Assembly: GCA_009193035.1 (NCBI GenBank)
Contig: SWDT01000222.1
Location: 1-46,712, forward strand
From: Halicephalobus mephisto
Lineage: Eukaryota > Nematoda > Chromadorea > Rhabditida > Panagrolaimidae
Length of the DNA stretch: 46,712 nucleotides
Direction of reading: 5' to 3'
Shown here piece by piece: positions 31,561-41,309 of the stretch. The position numbers were made by a program, and so were the translations under genes. Position 1 is the stretch's first letter, and each line of letters starts with the position of its first letter. Below the pieces are notes generated by a model, which was given only the letters and a program-made list of their open reading frames with translations, made no database searches and had not been told where the DNA came from.

Positions 31561-32100
31561 ATTATCGATTTTGACACGAATTGTTTTAAATTTTTTAATG
31601 AAGTTTATGATTAAGACAAAATTTAAACATTTCTCTTGTTAGGACTATATATTGAATATATTTTTAAAAGTTACCGATCCCGACACGAATTAAATTTGGA
31701 AATTTTTTGGCTAATCTTGTGATCGAAGAACAACTCAAATATCTTTTATTTCAATCACACCTCGAAATCTGTCTTTAAAAATAATAAACATCGGTCCTGA
31801 CACGAATGATATTTAAAAAGTCATCAACAAAACTTATTTAAAAATGAATATCTTTTTCGTTTTGAAATCACTTTAAAAATTGTCTTCAGAAATGAAAAAT
31901 TAAAGAATTATAAAATGGAAAAAATTGTCTTGACACGAATGATATTTGAAGAATTGTTAAAAAATTCAAAATCGAATTCAACATTATTTGTGAAAGATCT
32001 TTTACGATTTCTGGATATGTAACGAGATAAAAAAATTATTTATTAAAACTGAAAAATAATATATCGAACAACAACTGAACAATATAGCACTTTAATACTG
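31560..32100. repeat. Decayed ~110-135-bp repeats marked by GACACGAAT
   Basis: GACACGAAT occurs at about 31573, 31682, 31799 and 31932, each within a similar AT-rich context. A single similar word is seen at 38052. No gene is visible. Confidence 0.55.
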
Positions 32101-32222
32101 GTGCTTCGTATTATTACTGTAATCACTATGGGATCCGAGATCCCAGGAAGACAATCAACCTCAAGTTCCAACAGCATCATCACTCGGGATTTTTCTTTAG
32201 AGAATAAGGATTAAACTTTACC

Positions 32223-32456
32223 ATGGCCGGTCCCAAGCCCGTGCTGAGAAAAAAGAAGGGTTATCACGCCAGGCCTTGCAAGCCACCGTGATGGAAAAAA
32301 TCCATATATGCAACAACTCAGTCAACGAGAGTCTCAACCGATCCAGATGGGCGAAGACATTCGAGGGGCAGTAGGACGAGCGGAACCCTGAAGAGACTTG
32401 AAGACAATAAAGATCGGAAACAAGGACTGCCCCCAAATAAGGATCAAAGATGCTAG
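32223..32456 (+). pseudogene. ORF of about 75 codons interrupted by an in-frame TGA
   Basis: ATG 32223 opens MAGPKPVLRKKKGYHARP and reaches TGA at 32289-32291. The same frame then runs on through YATTQSTRVSTDPDGRRH and KRLEDNKDRKQGLPPNKDQ to a TAG at about 32454. Codon use is richer in GC than the surroundings. Upstream, TTTTTCTTTAG at about 32200 is a plausible acceptor. It is probably a decayed exon or pseudogene. Readthrough or selenocysteine is not supported without a SECIS-type element. It abuts the 194-bp repeat copy. Confidence 0.35.
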
Positions 32457-32486
32457 ATCGTCGATAGGGGTTTCTGGTCCTCGTGA

Positions 32487-32680
32487 AGATGAGAAAGAGA
32501 TACAAAATTGGTTCATTAAACGGGAAGCAGGAAATACAAAACAAATCTAATAAATACTGTACCATTCATTTAATTTCTTGCTAGTGCACAATTGTGATTT
32601 TTTCGTTAGTCCTCAGGATATTTCCCTTCGGGACCAAATCTGTGCGGACTTTCATTTAAATGGATAAATACACAATCCAA
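32487..32680 (+). repeat. 194-bp dispersed repeat, copy 2
   Basis: Second copy of 13113-13306, same orientation, same length, about a dozen substitutions. It ends at AAATACACAATCCAA, followed by an A-rich run (eight A) that copy 1 lacks. Confidence 0.85.
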
Positions 32681-33280
32681 AAAAAATTTTTAAAAAAATA
32701 AAAATTCTATCTCGAATGATGTCTGATTTATCTTTTGACTACTAGTTTAGTTACCGTATTTTTGGTACTGAATAAAGTTCAATTTCATTGTCTTTACAAT
32801 TAAAAATTAATTTTTTGCAGTAATTTTATTTGTGAATAAAAGTTTAAAATTATTTCTAATTTTATTTTTTACTGTAATTTGGTTTTATTAAATTCACATT
32901 TTTAAAAATAATTAAAAATATATTTTTAAAAATTAAATTTATTTTAGAAATTTTTAAAAAATCTTTATCGTCGAACTCAAAGTTTCCTGTATACTGTATT
33001 TCAGAAATGATTTGGATTCGGTTGATTTACGTAAAAATGGATACGGTGGAAAATTTTTATTTTTTAATTCACTTTTATGCTGAATTGATTTTTGATATAT
33101 GAAATTCAAAAATGTCACAGTAATTAAACATGTTGTTGACACGAGAAACCGAGACTCTAGTTGACTTATCAATTAGGAAATGTGACAAGACCGTTGTCAA
33201 TTTCCCTCAATGAAGTCTGAAATAAAACAACACTTGGGTAGTTCCCTTAAAGTTCATCAATTTATAATCCTCCGGGGGGA
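32681..33280. other. AT-rich intergenic region, no gene seen
   Basis: Nothing beyond simple AT-rich sequence and one minus-strand open frame (32954-33172) without acceptable codon use. Confidence 0.4.
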
Positions 33281-33354
33281 TGAGCTGTTATCCGTGGCAG
33301 ATACAGTACCGGATAACCCTCGGGAGGAGGAATGAGACCACCTGACTCCCGAAA

Positions 33355-33504
33355 ATGAGCAACAAGTACGTCCTGGGGGTGACAGTGAACCTACTGTGGT
33401 TCGTAGAGCAGATCCTCCACTTGGATCTCAGCCAACAGGTCGAGGAGTCCCCGGCTTTTCCGAGTAAACCTAGGAACAAAGGACTTGGTGAACGGCAGGT
33501 CTAG
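33355..33504 (+). CDS. Possible 49-aa ORF in a GC-richer island
   Basis: ATG 33355 starts MSNKYVLGVTVNLLWFVEQI, a weak signal-peptide or membrane-anchor-like stretch, and continues to KPRNKGLGERQV and TAG. The last sense codons overlap a CAG|GTCTAG donor-like site, so it could be a first exon. The surrounding 250 bp (33260-33540) is distinctly GC-richer than its flanks, which suggests a functional or recently inserted segment. No family is recognised. Confidence 0.3.
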   Translation: MSNKYVLGVTVNLLWFVEQILHLDLSQQVEESPAFPSKPRNKGLGERQV

Positions 33505-33509
33505 AGAAA

Positions 33510-33997
33510 CTTCAGGAAGACCCATGTGTCACTAGCGCCAGAACTGGGAAATTACCTTCGGTGGTGGTTTTGTTAGCAAGGAAAATTGTGAATTTATGTT
33601 TTTTAACCAAAATTTCATGAAAGTTCCAAGCATCTGAAAGTTCCAAATGGTTTGAGAAGTTTGCAGAGGCTTTTGGGACTTTAGAACTTCTTAGAATACT
33701 GGGGATGTTCGGGATTCTACGGATTACTGTAGAAACGTTCATTATCTAGAAGGGGTTAGGGGCTTCTTAGAATACTGCAAGAACTTTTAGAATTCTCTAA
33801 GCTACTGTAGCAATTTACAGAATCTTATAAAAACTTCTACAATCCAGGTGGAAGTTCTGGAACCTTCTAGAATCTCGTAGGAACTCCTGGAACTTTTTAG
33901 AATTTTACAAAATTCATGATATCTTCCAGAATCTAGTGAAAATTTGAATTCACATCTGAAACGTGAAATTTTCTAAAAATTTGAATAAATTTGTTTT
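33510..33997. repeat. Degenerate repeats with CTAGAATC / TTAGAATACTG words
   Basis: Short phrases (CTTCTTAGAATACTG, CTACTGTAGAAA, TTCTAGAATCTCGTAGGAAC) recur irregularly. They belong to the same style of repeat as the left and right ends of the window. No gene is seen. Confidence 0.45.
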
Positions 33998-34170
33998 TGT
34001 TAAGATAGAAAACAAATAAAATATAATATTTTTTACTAGAATAATAAAACAAGTATATAATTAATATTTTCTTAATGACACAATACAAATGAGAGTTTTA
34101 GTTATAGAATACAGTATTCCATGTTCTCTGATATTCGGACTATCGCTCCAGAAGCAATTTTGTAGTAATC
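33998..34170 (+). mobile_element. MITE-like element A, copy 3 (diverged)
   Basis: It starts TGTTAAGATAGAAAAC and carries TTCTCTGATATTCGGACTATCGC (homologous to the CTCCCTGATATTCAGG block of copies 1 and 2) and TACAGTATTCC. The right end is not clear. Confidence 0.5.
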
Positions 34171-34223
34171 GTTAGATCTCTGTAAACCGGCGTAGTTGGG
34201 TTCAGTTGCGGGTGATTTCTGGT

Positions 34224-34454
34224 ACACAAAAAAGCGTAATTTTTGGAACGGTAACAAATTAAAATCGTAATTATTATTTTTTAACTTTCTTCACAAAAAT
34301 CAAATTCTTATTTTTAAATTTTCGTCACAAAAATCAAATTCTTATTTTAATTTTCGTCACAAAAGTCAAATATTCGTGAAAAATGTGACGATTATGTTAT
34401 ATTTTTGCCACATTTCGCAATTGTTATTGGACCAAAAGTTACACTTTTTTGTGT
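34224..34454 (+). mobile_element. MITE-like element B, copy 2
   Basis: The ends ACACAAAAAAGCGTAATTTT and (reverse complement) ACACAAAAAAGTGTAACTTT are inverted repeats matching at 21 of 23 positions. The interior TTCTTCACAAAAATCAAATT units are shared with 14706-15026. At 231 bp it is the more compact copy. No clear target-site duplication could be fixed. Confidence 0.8.
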
Positions 34455-34767
34455 TTAACTATGTAGTTTCTAAAAACTTCAAAAAAATCACGTCGGGATT
34501 GTTTTATAAAAAATTTCATATATGATTTATAATATACAATTGATTAGGAAATTATATGATTATGAAATAAGTACAAAATTAAAAATATTATATACTTTTA
34601 CAGATGCTGAAAGTTATTTGTAACTGAGTGTAATTGAACAGATTCGATTAAGTTCAATTACGGGCGGTTTTCAGTACTTTTGAATAGCCAGTTGACATAC
34701 TGATGTAACAACAATGTTCATTCCTTACTGTAAGACTGAGACTAGAATACAACATCAAAACTATTTA

Positions 34768-35057
34768 TCCTATATAAAAGTCCTCTATCACACAAAAGAT
34801 ATAAAAAATACAACCTGAAGTGATTACCGGAGTTCTCAAGGACTTTCGTGTTAAGAACCCGCTCCCTCACGATACCCCAACATTTACAAAATTATTTAAT
34901 TATTTAATTTTTGTTCTTTATCATATATAAATAATCTTCTGTTACACGAAAAATACAACCTGAAGTGATTACCGGAGTTCTCAAGGACTTTCGTGTTAGA
35001 AACCCGCTCCCTCAACATTCATAAAATTATTTAATTATTTAATTTTTGTCCTTTGTT
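34768..35057. repeat. Direct tandem duplication, 145-bp unit
   Basis: The block ACAACCTGAAGTGATTACCG with GGAGTTCTCAAGGACTTTCG and AACCCGCTCCCTCA occurs at about 34810 and 34955. Shared text extends on both sides to TATATAAA upstream and TTATTTAATTATTTAATTTT downstream. Only a few substitutions and one small deletion separate the copies, so the event is fairly recent. Confidence 0.85.
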
Positions 35058-35081
35058 ATTCCTAATTTCTTAATAATGATT

Positions 35082-35222
35082 TTATCGAAAATATTTTTCT
35101 CTCATTGAAATTCGAAGCTCCTTTCTGATGTCAGGACCAGTTAATTCGACGAATCCTTCCTGAGGCAAACGGTCAGCAGGCGTAGCAATGTTCTTTTCAT
35201 CAAAGCTGTCAACAAGTAAATT
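35082..35222 (-). CDS. Exon-like terminal ORF, product unknown
   Basis: Preceded on the minus strand by the acceptor TTGGACATTGCAG, an open frame of 46 codons begins NLLVDSFDEKNIATPADRLP and continues QEGFVELTGPDIRKELR to TAA at 35082. Composition and codon use look coding. Upstream partner exons were not identified with confidence. A second minus-strand open stretch (35410-35520, containing ISQEKARVTLVRNLEQLLVF) lies 190 bp away but ends in its own TAA. Together they may be remnants of one decayed gene. Confidence 0.4.
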   Translation of the reverse strand, partial: NLLVDSFDEKNIATPADRLPQEGFVELTGPDIRKELRISMREKYFR

Positions 35223-35664
35223 CTGCAATGTCCAAATTTGCGTACACATTTGTTTTCGAATAAAACTTTTTTGACACTTTTATTGTTTTTTTAATCGAAA
35301 ATAGAAGGTTTTTAAATTTCCTAATTTATTCTGGAATCTCGTAAAAAACAAATTCAATATTATCCAAAAATTTCGATCGATTTTAATTAACCAAGCTTTG
35401 TGGAAGCTTTTATTCGAGAGAATTGGTGTCAGTTTGAATTTTAGAGAAGACGAGAAGCTGTTCCAAATTACGGACAAGAGTAACTCGAGCCTTCTCTTGC
35501 GAAATCAAGAGGTCTCTCGTGTTTTTTCACATTTTCCAAAAAGAGTGTCTGATTTGACAAGTGCTAAATACTTCCTTCCTAGGGGTCTGGTGGAAGGGAC
35601 AGAGCACCCAAAGTTAGTTATATAAAAATTAATCGCTATTTGTATTTTTACTCTTATAGTTTCA

Positions 35665-37655
35665 TGATAGTGTTTATTTGTAGTCACTATCATTAGGTTT
35701 TATGAAATTGTCTAAGAACAATAATTCTGACAAGTTTAATAAGAAGTAAAAGTAATGTCTGAAATAAGTCACTATCCATTATTACTTTAGTTATCTTTTT
35801 GGATAGTGTCCAAAATTAGTCATTATCCATTTTCTCATTAGAGCTGTTAAAAAATTTTTAGTATTTTAAATAAGTCACTATCAATTATTACCTTAGTTAT
35901 CTTTTTGGATAGTGCTCAAAATTAGTCATTATCCATTTTCTCATTGGAGCTGTCTTTTGGATAGTGACTTAAATCTTAATGAAATTTTTGGTACCTCAAA
36001 TCAGTTATTATTAATTTTAATTTTAATCAATTTTTGAATAGTGTTTTTAACAGCTCTAATAGAAATTTTGAATAATGTCCAAAACTAGCCACGATCCACT
36101 TCCTCATTAAAGCTGTCATTTCAGATATGTTTTTAACAGCTGTTGGAAAATTTTTAAATATTGTTTCAAAGTAGTTACTATCTATTTTTATTTAGAGTAA
36201 TGTTTGTATAGTGACTTTAACAGCTCTAATGGAGATTTTAAATAGTGTCCAAAATTAGTCACTATTCATTTTCTCATTGAAGCTGTCTTTTGGATAGTGA
36301 CTCAATAGCTATTAAAAAATTTTTAGTATCTGAAATCAGTCACTATTCATCATTACTTTAGTTGTCTTTTTGGATAGTGCCCAAAATTAGTCACTATCTA
36401 TTTTCTCATTGGAGCTGTCTTTTGGATAGTGACTTAAATCTTAATGAAATTCCCAACATCTGAAACCAATCACTATTAATTTTTATTTGAACGAATTTTC
36501 GAATAGTGCCCAAAATTAGTCACTATCCACTTCCTCATTGGAGCTGTCTTTTCAATAGTGCTTTTAACAGCTCTCGTGGAGGACAGACAGTGACGACTTT
36601 TAATCTAAGGCCTTTCTCCAAAAAGGAAATACATGGGAATTTGATCGTTTTGTCTCCAAAAATGACCGAAAAAAATTCTAATTTTAAAACAACATTTAGA
36701 AATAATCAATTTTGACTTTTAGTCAGTATTCATCAAATTGAAATTATTTCGAATAATAACTTTGGTGTAATAAAGACTGAGAATAATGCTCTAGAATCAG
36801 TCACTATCCATTTCCTAATTGGAGCTGACTCCGGATAGTGACTGGAAGGAAGTACAAGCCATCAACCGAACGAGTGGATAGTGACTGAAGAGCTCTGATT
36901 TGGATGTCAGTGAACACTATCCAGTTTTATTTGAGTACATCCTGGATAGTGATTTTAGTGCCTCTAATGAGAACCAAAGATAGTGTTTATTTTCAGTCTA
37001 CACTGAATTTCATTGGAGTTGTTTTTAGATAGTGACTTTGACAGCTCCAATATGACTCAAAGATAGTGTCTATTTTCAGTCACTATCCATTTGCTTATTG
37101 AAGTTGTTTTTGGATAGCGACTTTGACAGCTCCAATGACGGAGGAGGATAATGTCCATTTCAGTCACTATCTTAAACTTTATTGAAGTTCTGCTTTTGAA
37201 TAGTGACTGGAAATTTTGACAAGTTGAGGATAGTGTCCAAAATCAGTCACTATTCTTAAATTCATTGGTTGTTTGAATAGTGACTGGAAATTTTAATAGA
37301 ATGAAGATAGTGTTTTAACTCAGTCAGTATCCATTTTCTGATTGGAGCGGTTTTTGGATAGTGATTTTGACAGCTCCAATAGAAATTGAGGATAGTGTCT
37401 AAAATCAGTCACTATCCATTCTTATTAGAACTGTTTTTGGATAGTGATTTTGAGAGTTCTAATGAAAATTAAGAATAGTGTCCATTTCCAATCACTATTC
37501 TAATTTCACTGCAATGCTTTTTGGATAGTGACTTTCACAACGTCAATGAACTGTGGATAGTGTCTAAAATGAATCACTATCCAAAACGACAGCTCTAATA
37601 CGATTCTGTGGTAGGTACTTTGTTTCGGTAGAAGAGTGGATAGTGACTAATTTCA
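35665..37655 (+). repeat. GATAGTGACT palindromic repeat, cluster 3 (largest array)
   Basis: About 20-24 units of ~85 bp. Each has AGTCACTATCC, then TCATTGGAGCTGT, then TTTTGGATAGTGACTT, then AACAGCTCTAAT, then GATAGTGTCCAAAAT. Example spacing between successive GATAGTGTC words is 85 bp (37062 to 37147). Orientation is mainly plus. The small ORF at 36506-36715 is repeat-derived. Confidence 0.95.
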
Positions 37656-37659
37656 GAAA

Positions 37660-38440
37660 ACTCTTCTCTTGTTTTCCACCCCCTTTCTCTCGTGACTAAT
37701 TAATTTATTTCACAAAAAAACACTCATTTGTTTTTTAAATTCCTTATTTTGTTTAATTTTAACTTTCGGAATAGCAATATTGACGCTTGTCTTTTAGTTT
37801 GCCGTAATCCGAGTCCTGTCTTCCTTTAGTCATGTTTGGTTCCGTATTTTTAGAGAATCAGGACTTTAGGGTCAATTTCCGTTATTTCGAAAACTGCAAA
37901 GTTGCAATTTATATTTTTAATTGAAGTCTTCTTTAAATAGAATTTTCTTATTTTTCAAATTCTAAAATAAATAATTTTCAAAGTTAAAAAAAAAACAAAA
38001 AAATTTTAAAACAAAAAAAAATTTAAAATTTTTAAAAAATAATTTTTTAATTTGGTCCTGACACGAATAGTAGTTTTTCCTTGTTTTTGAGTTTTTTTAA
38101 TTTTTTGATTTTTGAATTATTTAAGAAGATGTTTGATACCTTATGAAAATAATTTTAAAAATATTTAAAATTTATTAAAAATAAAATTCAAAAGTAAATT
38201 AATCATTCATGTCAAGACCGAAATCGAACGACATTTTGTATTTCGTTTAATGAAAATTTGGATTTTTTTGATTTTTTGTTTCTTAATTTATTGAAGAAAA
38301 ATAGATCCAATGCCTGCGGGCTTTGTCCGAAGAACAAAGGTCCTATTAGATATTCGAAACGCCTTTCGTATTTTTAAAACCGTTTTCGATCTGATTTTTG
38401 CACGTGCTAAGTAAGTCAATGAAGCATTAATTTTCTGACG
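37660..38440. other. Spacer between two oppositely oriented satellite clusters
   Basis: AT-rich with runs of A (37985-38040), one GGTCCTGACACGAAT word and no gene. Clusters 3 (plus) and 4 (mainly minus) flank it, so it would be the loop of a large foldback. Confidence 0.5.
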
Positions 38441-38444
38441 GATG

Positions 38445-39040
38445 TTTTTAAAAAATTCACTATTCATTTTCATTGAAATTATCTTTTGAATAATGACTAA
38501 CAGCTCCAGGGAAGTAATCATAGTGTCTAAGATAGTGATTATTATGAATTTCACTGAAGCTTATTTTTGGATAGTGACTGATTTTAGACACTATCTTTTG
38601 TTATTACTAGAGCTGTCAAAGTCACTATCCAAAAACAGTTCTAATAAAAAAGGATAGTGACTGATTTTAGACACTATCTTTAGTTTTTATTGGAGCTGTC
38701 AAAATTACTATCCAAAAACAGGTCCAATGAGGAAATGAATAGTGACTGATTTTGGACACTATCCTTGGTTTTTATTGGAGCTGTCAAAGTCACTATCCAA
38801 AAACAGCTTTAGTAAAAATGATAGTATTCAAATTCAGTCACTATTAAGCATCTCATTGGAGCTGTTCTCGGATAGTGACTAGATGTCCAAAAATCGTCAC
38901 TATCCGAAGCTCAGGTGAATAAAGAGATGGATAGTATCCAATTTTATTTGTGCCAGAGTTGTCTAGTCATTATGCAAGCTTCTCATCAAAACAGTCACTA
39001 TCCAAAAAACAGCTGCGATGAAAAATGAATAGTGACTAAG
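38445..39040 (-). repeat. GATAGTGACT palindromic repeat, cluster 4
   Basis: About six units, largely in the reverse orientation (AGTGACTGATTTTAGACACT, then GGAGCTGTCAAAGTCACTAT, then CCAAAAACAG). Copies at 38570-38820 are among the best conserved in the window. Confidence 0.9.
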
Positions 39041-39439
39041 TAAACGGTATTCGAATTCTCTATTTCCACGAGTGACGCAAGGAATTTTCCTTAATCCGCT
39101 CTATATATCCAGTAATTCGGAGAACTTTCAACTGTCCTGCTTAGTGTAACCGAAATGTCCAAAGTTAATTGATGAGGTCCACTCATGTTGCGTGTTTCGT
39201 TTTTTGAGGGAATTTTCGGCTATTTTTAATTAATGTGAGATTTTCATGGATTTCTATTCTCAATTATTTTTTTATAAACTATCATTGGAAGAAATAAAGT
39301 TCCTCATTAACATTATAACTGAGATTTTTTCGTATCTGGAACTAAAATTTTTCGATGACGTTTCAGCTGTCGTGTTAAGATTGATCTGTTTTTGAATTCA
39401 TTGTGAGTTTCTCGTCGAGACTGGAGAATTTTCTAATAA

Positions 39440-39655
39440 AATTTTAATTTTCGTGTTGGGACCAGGATATTAAAATTTTCGTCTCAAAACCAAAGAATAT
39501 TTGGAATTTTTGATTTTCGCGTCGGGAGCAAAGTTTTCGAGTAATTTTTTGTTTTTTGCGTCGGGACCAAAATTTTTGAATAATTTTTTGTTTTTCGTGT
39601 TGGAACCAAAATTTTTAAATAATTTTTTGTTTTTCGCGTCGGGATTAATCCTTTG
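39440..39655. repeat. Tandem repeat, ~53-bp unit, upstream of the two-TM gene
   Basis: TTTTCGCGTCGGGACCAAAA and TTTTTGAATAATTTTTTG repeat four to five times up to the acceptor at 39674. Read on the minus strand they give an artefactual PTRKTKNYSKILV repeat. Confidence 0.85.
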
Positions 39656-39682
39656 TTTTTAAAGAATTTTTTAGATTCAATA

Positions 39683-41215
39683 ATGGAATGCTTATCAATA
39701 ATAATCCCCCTAATATTCTCAGTAATCAGTCTAGGAGCCTTCTTGACCGGAATCACTCTGGCAATATTCGAACTTTCAGAAGTGCTTCCAGTGGTGATTT
39801 TGACAATCTTAGGACTAGTTGGATTATTCGTTTCTGCAGCACTATGGATATTGATCCCAAAATGCTTGCAAAACAGACGATTTTCCCACAGGAAATCTGA
39901 TTCGGCTTTTGCTAAATTTGCCGGAGGCAACAAAGAACAAACATTAGAAATGCTAGCCGAACAATCTCATCTGATAACTCCAGATACTACAGAAGCCTTG
40001 ATGAAGAGCATCAGAGGAATACCGTACTTAATACAGGTTAGGTGGAAGAAAGGCAAAAAAGAGGTCAAGGATAATAGTAAGAGAGATATGAGATAATGGA
40101 TGCAGCGTAGGAGATAGGGAAACACAAATAGGAAATACGGTTGGGAGACAGAAGGATATAGGATGCGAGTTGAATTAACAAAAGTAAGGGATATAACATA
40201 GGAGATAGGAAAATGGAATATATGTTATAAGGGATGCATCATAGGAGACAGAAAAACATAGGTAGGAAATACGGTTGGGAGACAGAAGGATATAGGATGT
40301 GAGTTGAAGTGACAAAAGTAAGGATATGTTATAGGGGATAGAAAAATGGAATATATGTTATAAGGGATGCATCATAAGAGACAGAAAAACATAGATAAGA
40401 AATACGGTTGGGACACAGTGTATATAAATAAGAAATATCTCGTAGGAAATAAAGAGACAAAAGTAGAAAACACGATGTGAACGATATAGGTAGAAAGTAA
40501 GTTGGGAAATACAGTATAAAAGACAAAAATTAACTACATAAAATAAGAGAACAAGGATAGGAAATATAAGACAAAAAATGCGTTTTTTCACTATTAAATA
40601 AGAATTCTACTTTTTAGGCAATACAGTACAGTCTTGAAGCGAATTATTACTCTAATATTATGTCAGAAATGGGCCACAATATCTTGAGCAACTCCGTGAT
40701 TCACACAGCCCCTGGATGTACTTCTGTGTTAGACTGTGATTCTGACGAAGACAATATGCTGTTTCCACTCCAGACACCTTCTCCCAGGTACTCCGGACCG
40801 GAGGAGCAGTGGGAGGCGACAGAAGCGAATCGATGGTCCAACCAACAACTGAGACTGTCGATGAATCGACGGACTTCATCCTTATTGGTTTCTGTTTTTC
40901 CTTACAGTGAATCTAGACCGGTGGAAGAAAACATTCATGATTCGAGAAACGGTAGTCTGAGAGGGTCAGTGGCGATGAATCCGGAATCGGAATCTTTGAA
41001 CGAAGGAGAATGGGCCACACCAATGGGATCTCAGCAATCCCATCTATCGAGGTTTCGTTGATTAAATAATTACCGAATTTATCGATTTTTGCAGAGTTTT
41101 GGTGTCCCACACAAGTCTTCCATCGAGGGAAATCAGATGCATAGGGATGAGTCCGGCTTTGTTGACGAGGTTCAATTCGAGTTTCAAGTCCAGTCCCGAG
41201 GCCGAAAATGTATAA
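39683..41215 (+). CDS. Nematode two-transmembrane protein, function unknown
   Basis: Three exons (39683-40036, 40618-41051, 41095-41215) join in phase to 302 aa. ATG 39683 is eight bases after TTTTTTTAG, a likely SL acceptor. Two closely spaced TM segments (IIIPLIFSVISLGAFLTGIT and VVILTILGLVGLFVSAALWI) with a short loop ELSEVLP are followed by a long, polar, Ser-rich cytosolic-type tail (CLQNRRFSHRKSDSAFAKF, PSPRYSGPEEQWEATEANRW, and a Ser/Arg-rich end SFKSSPEAENV). No enzyme or receptor motif is visible. The 581-bp first intron is filled by a ~132-bp purine-rich tandem repeat. A poly(A) signal AATAAA is at 41302. It is the only well-supported gene in the right-hand 16 kb. Confidence 0.75.
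40098..40590. repeat. Purine-rich intronic tandem repeat, ~132-bp unit
   Basis: GGGATGCATCATAGGAGACA and AAATACGGTTGGGAGACAGA occur at about 40098, 40229 and 40362, with AAAATGGAATATATGTTATA between them. The strand asymmetry (A/G-rich on the coding strand) is strong. Confidence 0.85.
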
Positions 41216-41301
41216 AAAATTTCCACTTTGTCTTTGGATGAAGAAAAATCGAAAATTGTACTTTTCCAAAGAAATTAACTAGTGCCTTATTCGATACAAT
41301 C

Positions 41302-41307
41302 AATAAA
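41302..41307 (+). terminator. Poly(A) signal AATAAA of the two-TM gene
   Basis: The canonical hexamer is 87 bp after the stop codon at 41213-41215. Confidence 0.6.
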
Positions 41308-41309
41308 GA

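Noticed and set aside
32289..32291. TGA read as selenocysteine
   Set aside because: No selenoprotein family similarity and no SECIS-like stem could be pointed to downstream. Decay is simpler.
36506..36715. 69-aa ORF inside cluster 3
   Set aside because: Composed partly of satellite units, with no independent coding signal.
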